Shown here piece by piece: positions 63,100 through 64,000 of a stretch of 64,000 bases of DNA. Under the pieces are notes generated by a model. That model was given only the letters and a program-made list of their open reading frames with translations. It made no database searches and was not told the DNA's origin. How positions within the stretch are numbered: position 1 is the first letter of the stretch; each line of letters opens with the position of its first letter. The DNA comes from Pachysolen tannophilus NRRL Y-2460. Its lineage: Eukaryota > Ascomycota > Pichiomycetes > Alaninales > Pachysolenaceae. The stretch lies in NCBI GenBank assembly GCA_001661245.1, contig KV454012.1:124001-188000 (forward strand), read 5' to 3'. The position numbers and the translations under genes are program-made.

Positions 63100-64000
63100 T
63101 CATTTCCGAGATAATCCTGAATGTAATTGATGTTCCTCGATATTAGTGCAGCATATATATCCCAAGATGATCACAACTAAACCAAACCAAAAACTAGCAT
63201 GGCAACCAGCACCATAACTGTCTCTAATCAGTTGCACAGACCATTCAGGAGCGATTTTCATATACTCAGCACTTTCCATAGCCTTCAGAACAATTTTAGC
63301 AATATCAACATCTGGAGATGGAACAACTTTTGATATATTAGAGAACAAAGCATTTTCTAAACGGTGCTGGAAAATTGCTGAGCTTATAGATAGTCCTAAT
63401 GTAGATCCTACTGCTCTAAATGCATATTGAATCGAAGTTGTTGAAGCCTGGTAATGTACTGGAACTGATGCTATTAAAGCTGAAAGACTTACCGTTAAAA
63501 CTGTTGCATATCCAAAAGTTGGTAAAGAAAGGAGAAAAAATTGGTAGAAAGTATCAATTTTTGGTGTAATAAAGCAAATAAGAAAAATTCCAATAACTGA
63601 AACAAATCCAGTTATTTTTGTAAAATTTAAATATTTTCCTGTTTTTTTCATATACATACCTGAAAGTACTGAAGCCAGAGATGCAACAAAAAAATTTGGA
63701 ATCATTCTTAAACCACTTTGTGTAGCATCAAGGCTTAATACCGTTGTAAAATATACTGGGACATAATATAATACACCAAAGATTGCCATAGTATAAAACC
63801 AATTTGAAAGAGCGCAAAATAAGACAGATTTATCTGCTAAGAGATGCACAGGGATTGTTGGTTCTTTTGAAATGTATAATTCAACATAACCAAATGATAA
63901 TAAGGTAGCACCGGAAAAAACACATAATGTTATGAATATAGAGCCATTATAAGGAATATCCTTACCTCCAAAAGCAGCTGCTGATATAATACCTGTTAAT
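63100..64000 (-). CDS. Second Vba-type MFS transporter (C-terminal part; runs off window)
   Basis: 300 codons are present and the 5' part lies beyond 64000. The reading frame stays open to the window edge (LTGIISAAAFGGKDIPYNGS at the top). It aligns along its length with the carrier at 58417-60268, sharing SIQYAFRAVGSTLGLS, ATQSGLRMIPNFF, the APEWS-x-x-x-IRDSY segment and ASFWF. It is a DHA2/Vba-type transporter with membrane segments in the same places. The two copies are in the same orientation and flank the ASI-like gene. They are clearly diverged, so not a recent duplication. Substrate unknown. Confidence 0.85.
   Translation of the reverse strand, partial: LTGIISAAAFGGKDIPYNGSIFITLCVFSGATLLSFGYVELYISKEPTIPVHLLADKSVLFCALSNWFYTMAIFGVLYYVPVYFTTVLSLDATQSGLRMIPNFFVASLASVLSGMYMKKTGKYLNFTKITGFVSVIGIFLICFITPKIDTFYQFFLLSLPTFGYATVLTVSLSALIASVPVHYQASTTSIQYAFRAVGSTLGLSISSAIFQHRLENALFSNISKVVPSPDVDIAKIVLKAMESAEYMKIAPEWSVQLIRDSYGAGCHASFWFGLVVIILGYICCTNIEEHQLHSGLSRK

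Noticed and set aside
1-64000. CRISPR arrays, bacterial operons, toxin genes, viral or LTR-element copies
   Set aside because: No spaced direct-repeat arrays, no Shine-Dalgarno-linked gene strings and no capsid, reverse transcriptase or integrase sequence seen.

Overview
The window is AT-rich nuclear DNA from a budding yeast (Saccharomycotina). Genes are compact, introns are few, short and 5'-biased, and most carry a TACTAAC-type branch point. Two nuclear-encoded respiratory complex I subunits (NDUFS6 and NDUFA12 types) exclude the Saccharomyces lineage, which has lost complex I. Several in-frame CTG codons sit where homologues carry Ser or another small residue: the RhoGAP motif of the RGA gene, TM region 1 of the PDR transporter, and Ser-rich linkers. 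The conserved parts of highly expressed genes I read hold almost no CTG. I therefore infer a CUG-Ser (CTG-clade) yeast. This was read by eye and no tRNA-Ser(CAG) lies in the window.

Layout. 1-8.3 kb: 5' part of a monothiol glutaredoxin GRX3/4, an unknown acidic protein, a DHA1 drug/polyamine transporter, tRNA-His(GUG) and a YAT2-type carnitine acetyltransferase. 9.5-12.5 kb: tandem GRE2-type reductases with a mosaic, gene-conversion-like identity pattern. 13.4-20.5 kb: a PHO85 cyclin with G1/S promoter boxes, a HAD-family phosphatase, NOP58, PBA1 (split gene with a 6-nt first exon), YKE2 and COQ9. 21.6-31.6 kb: RGA1/2 (LIM-RhoGAP, spliced), NUP84, KEI1 (spliced) and a GATA factor whose finger lies in a different frame from the rest. 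32-33 kb: a GC-rich island and a 430-N gap flanked by identical 184-bp copies, probably two overlapping contigs that were not merged. 33-47.9 kb: a small unknown ORF, NDUFS6, an MCH-type transporter, VPS11, ATG44 (mitofissin), a BED-finger protein with a hAT-like tail, a spliced C2H2 regulator and NDUFA12. 48-64 kb: DYS1, a cytochrome P450 divergent from a PDR5/CDR-type ABC pump, MRX10, a VBA-type transporter (spliced), an ASI1/3-type RING protein and a second, truncated VBA paralogue at the window end.

Most of the window is ordinary housekeeping sequence. The points most worth checking are the codon reassignment, the split GATA gene, the false gap with its GC-rich island, the divergent P450/ABC pair, and short promoter motifs (CACTACC, CGGAGAA) shared by unrelated genes. 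I saw no clearly new multi-gene system, CRISPR array, bacterial operon or intact mobile element. Starts were chosen at ATG; upstream non-ATG extensions were discarded.
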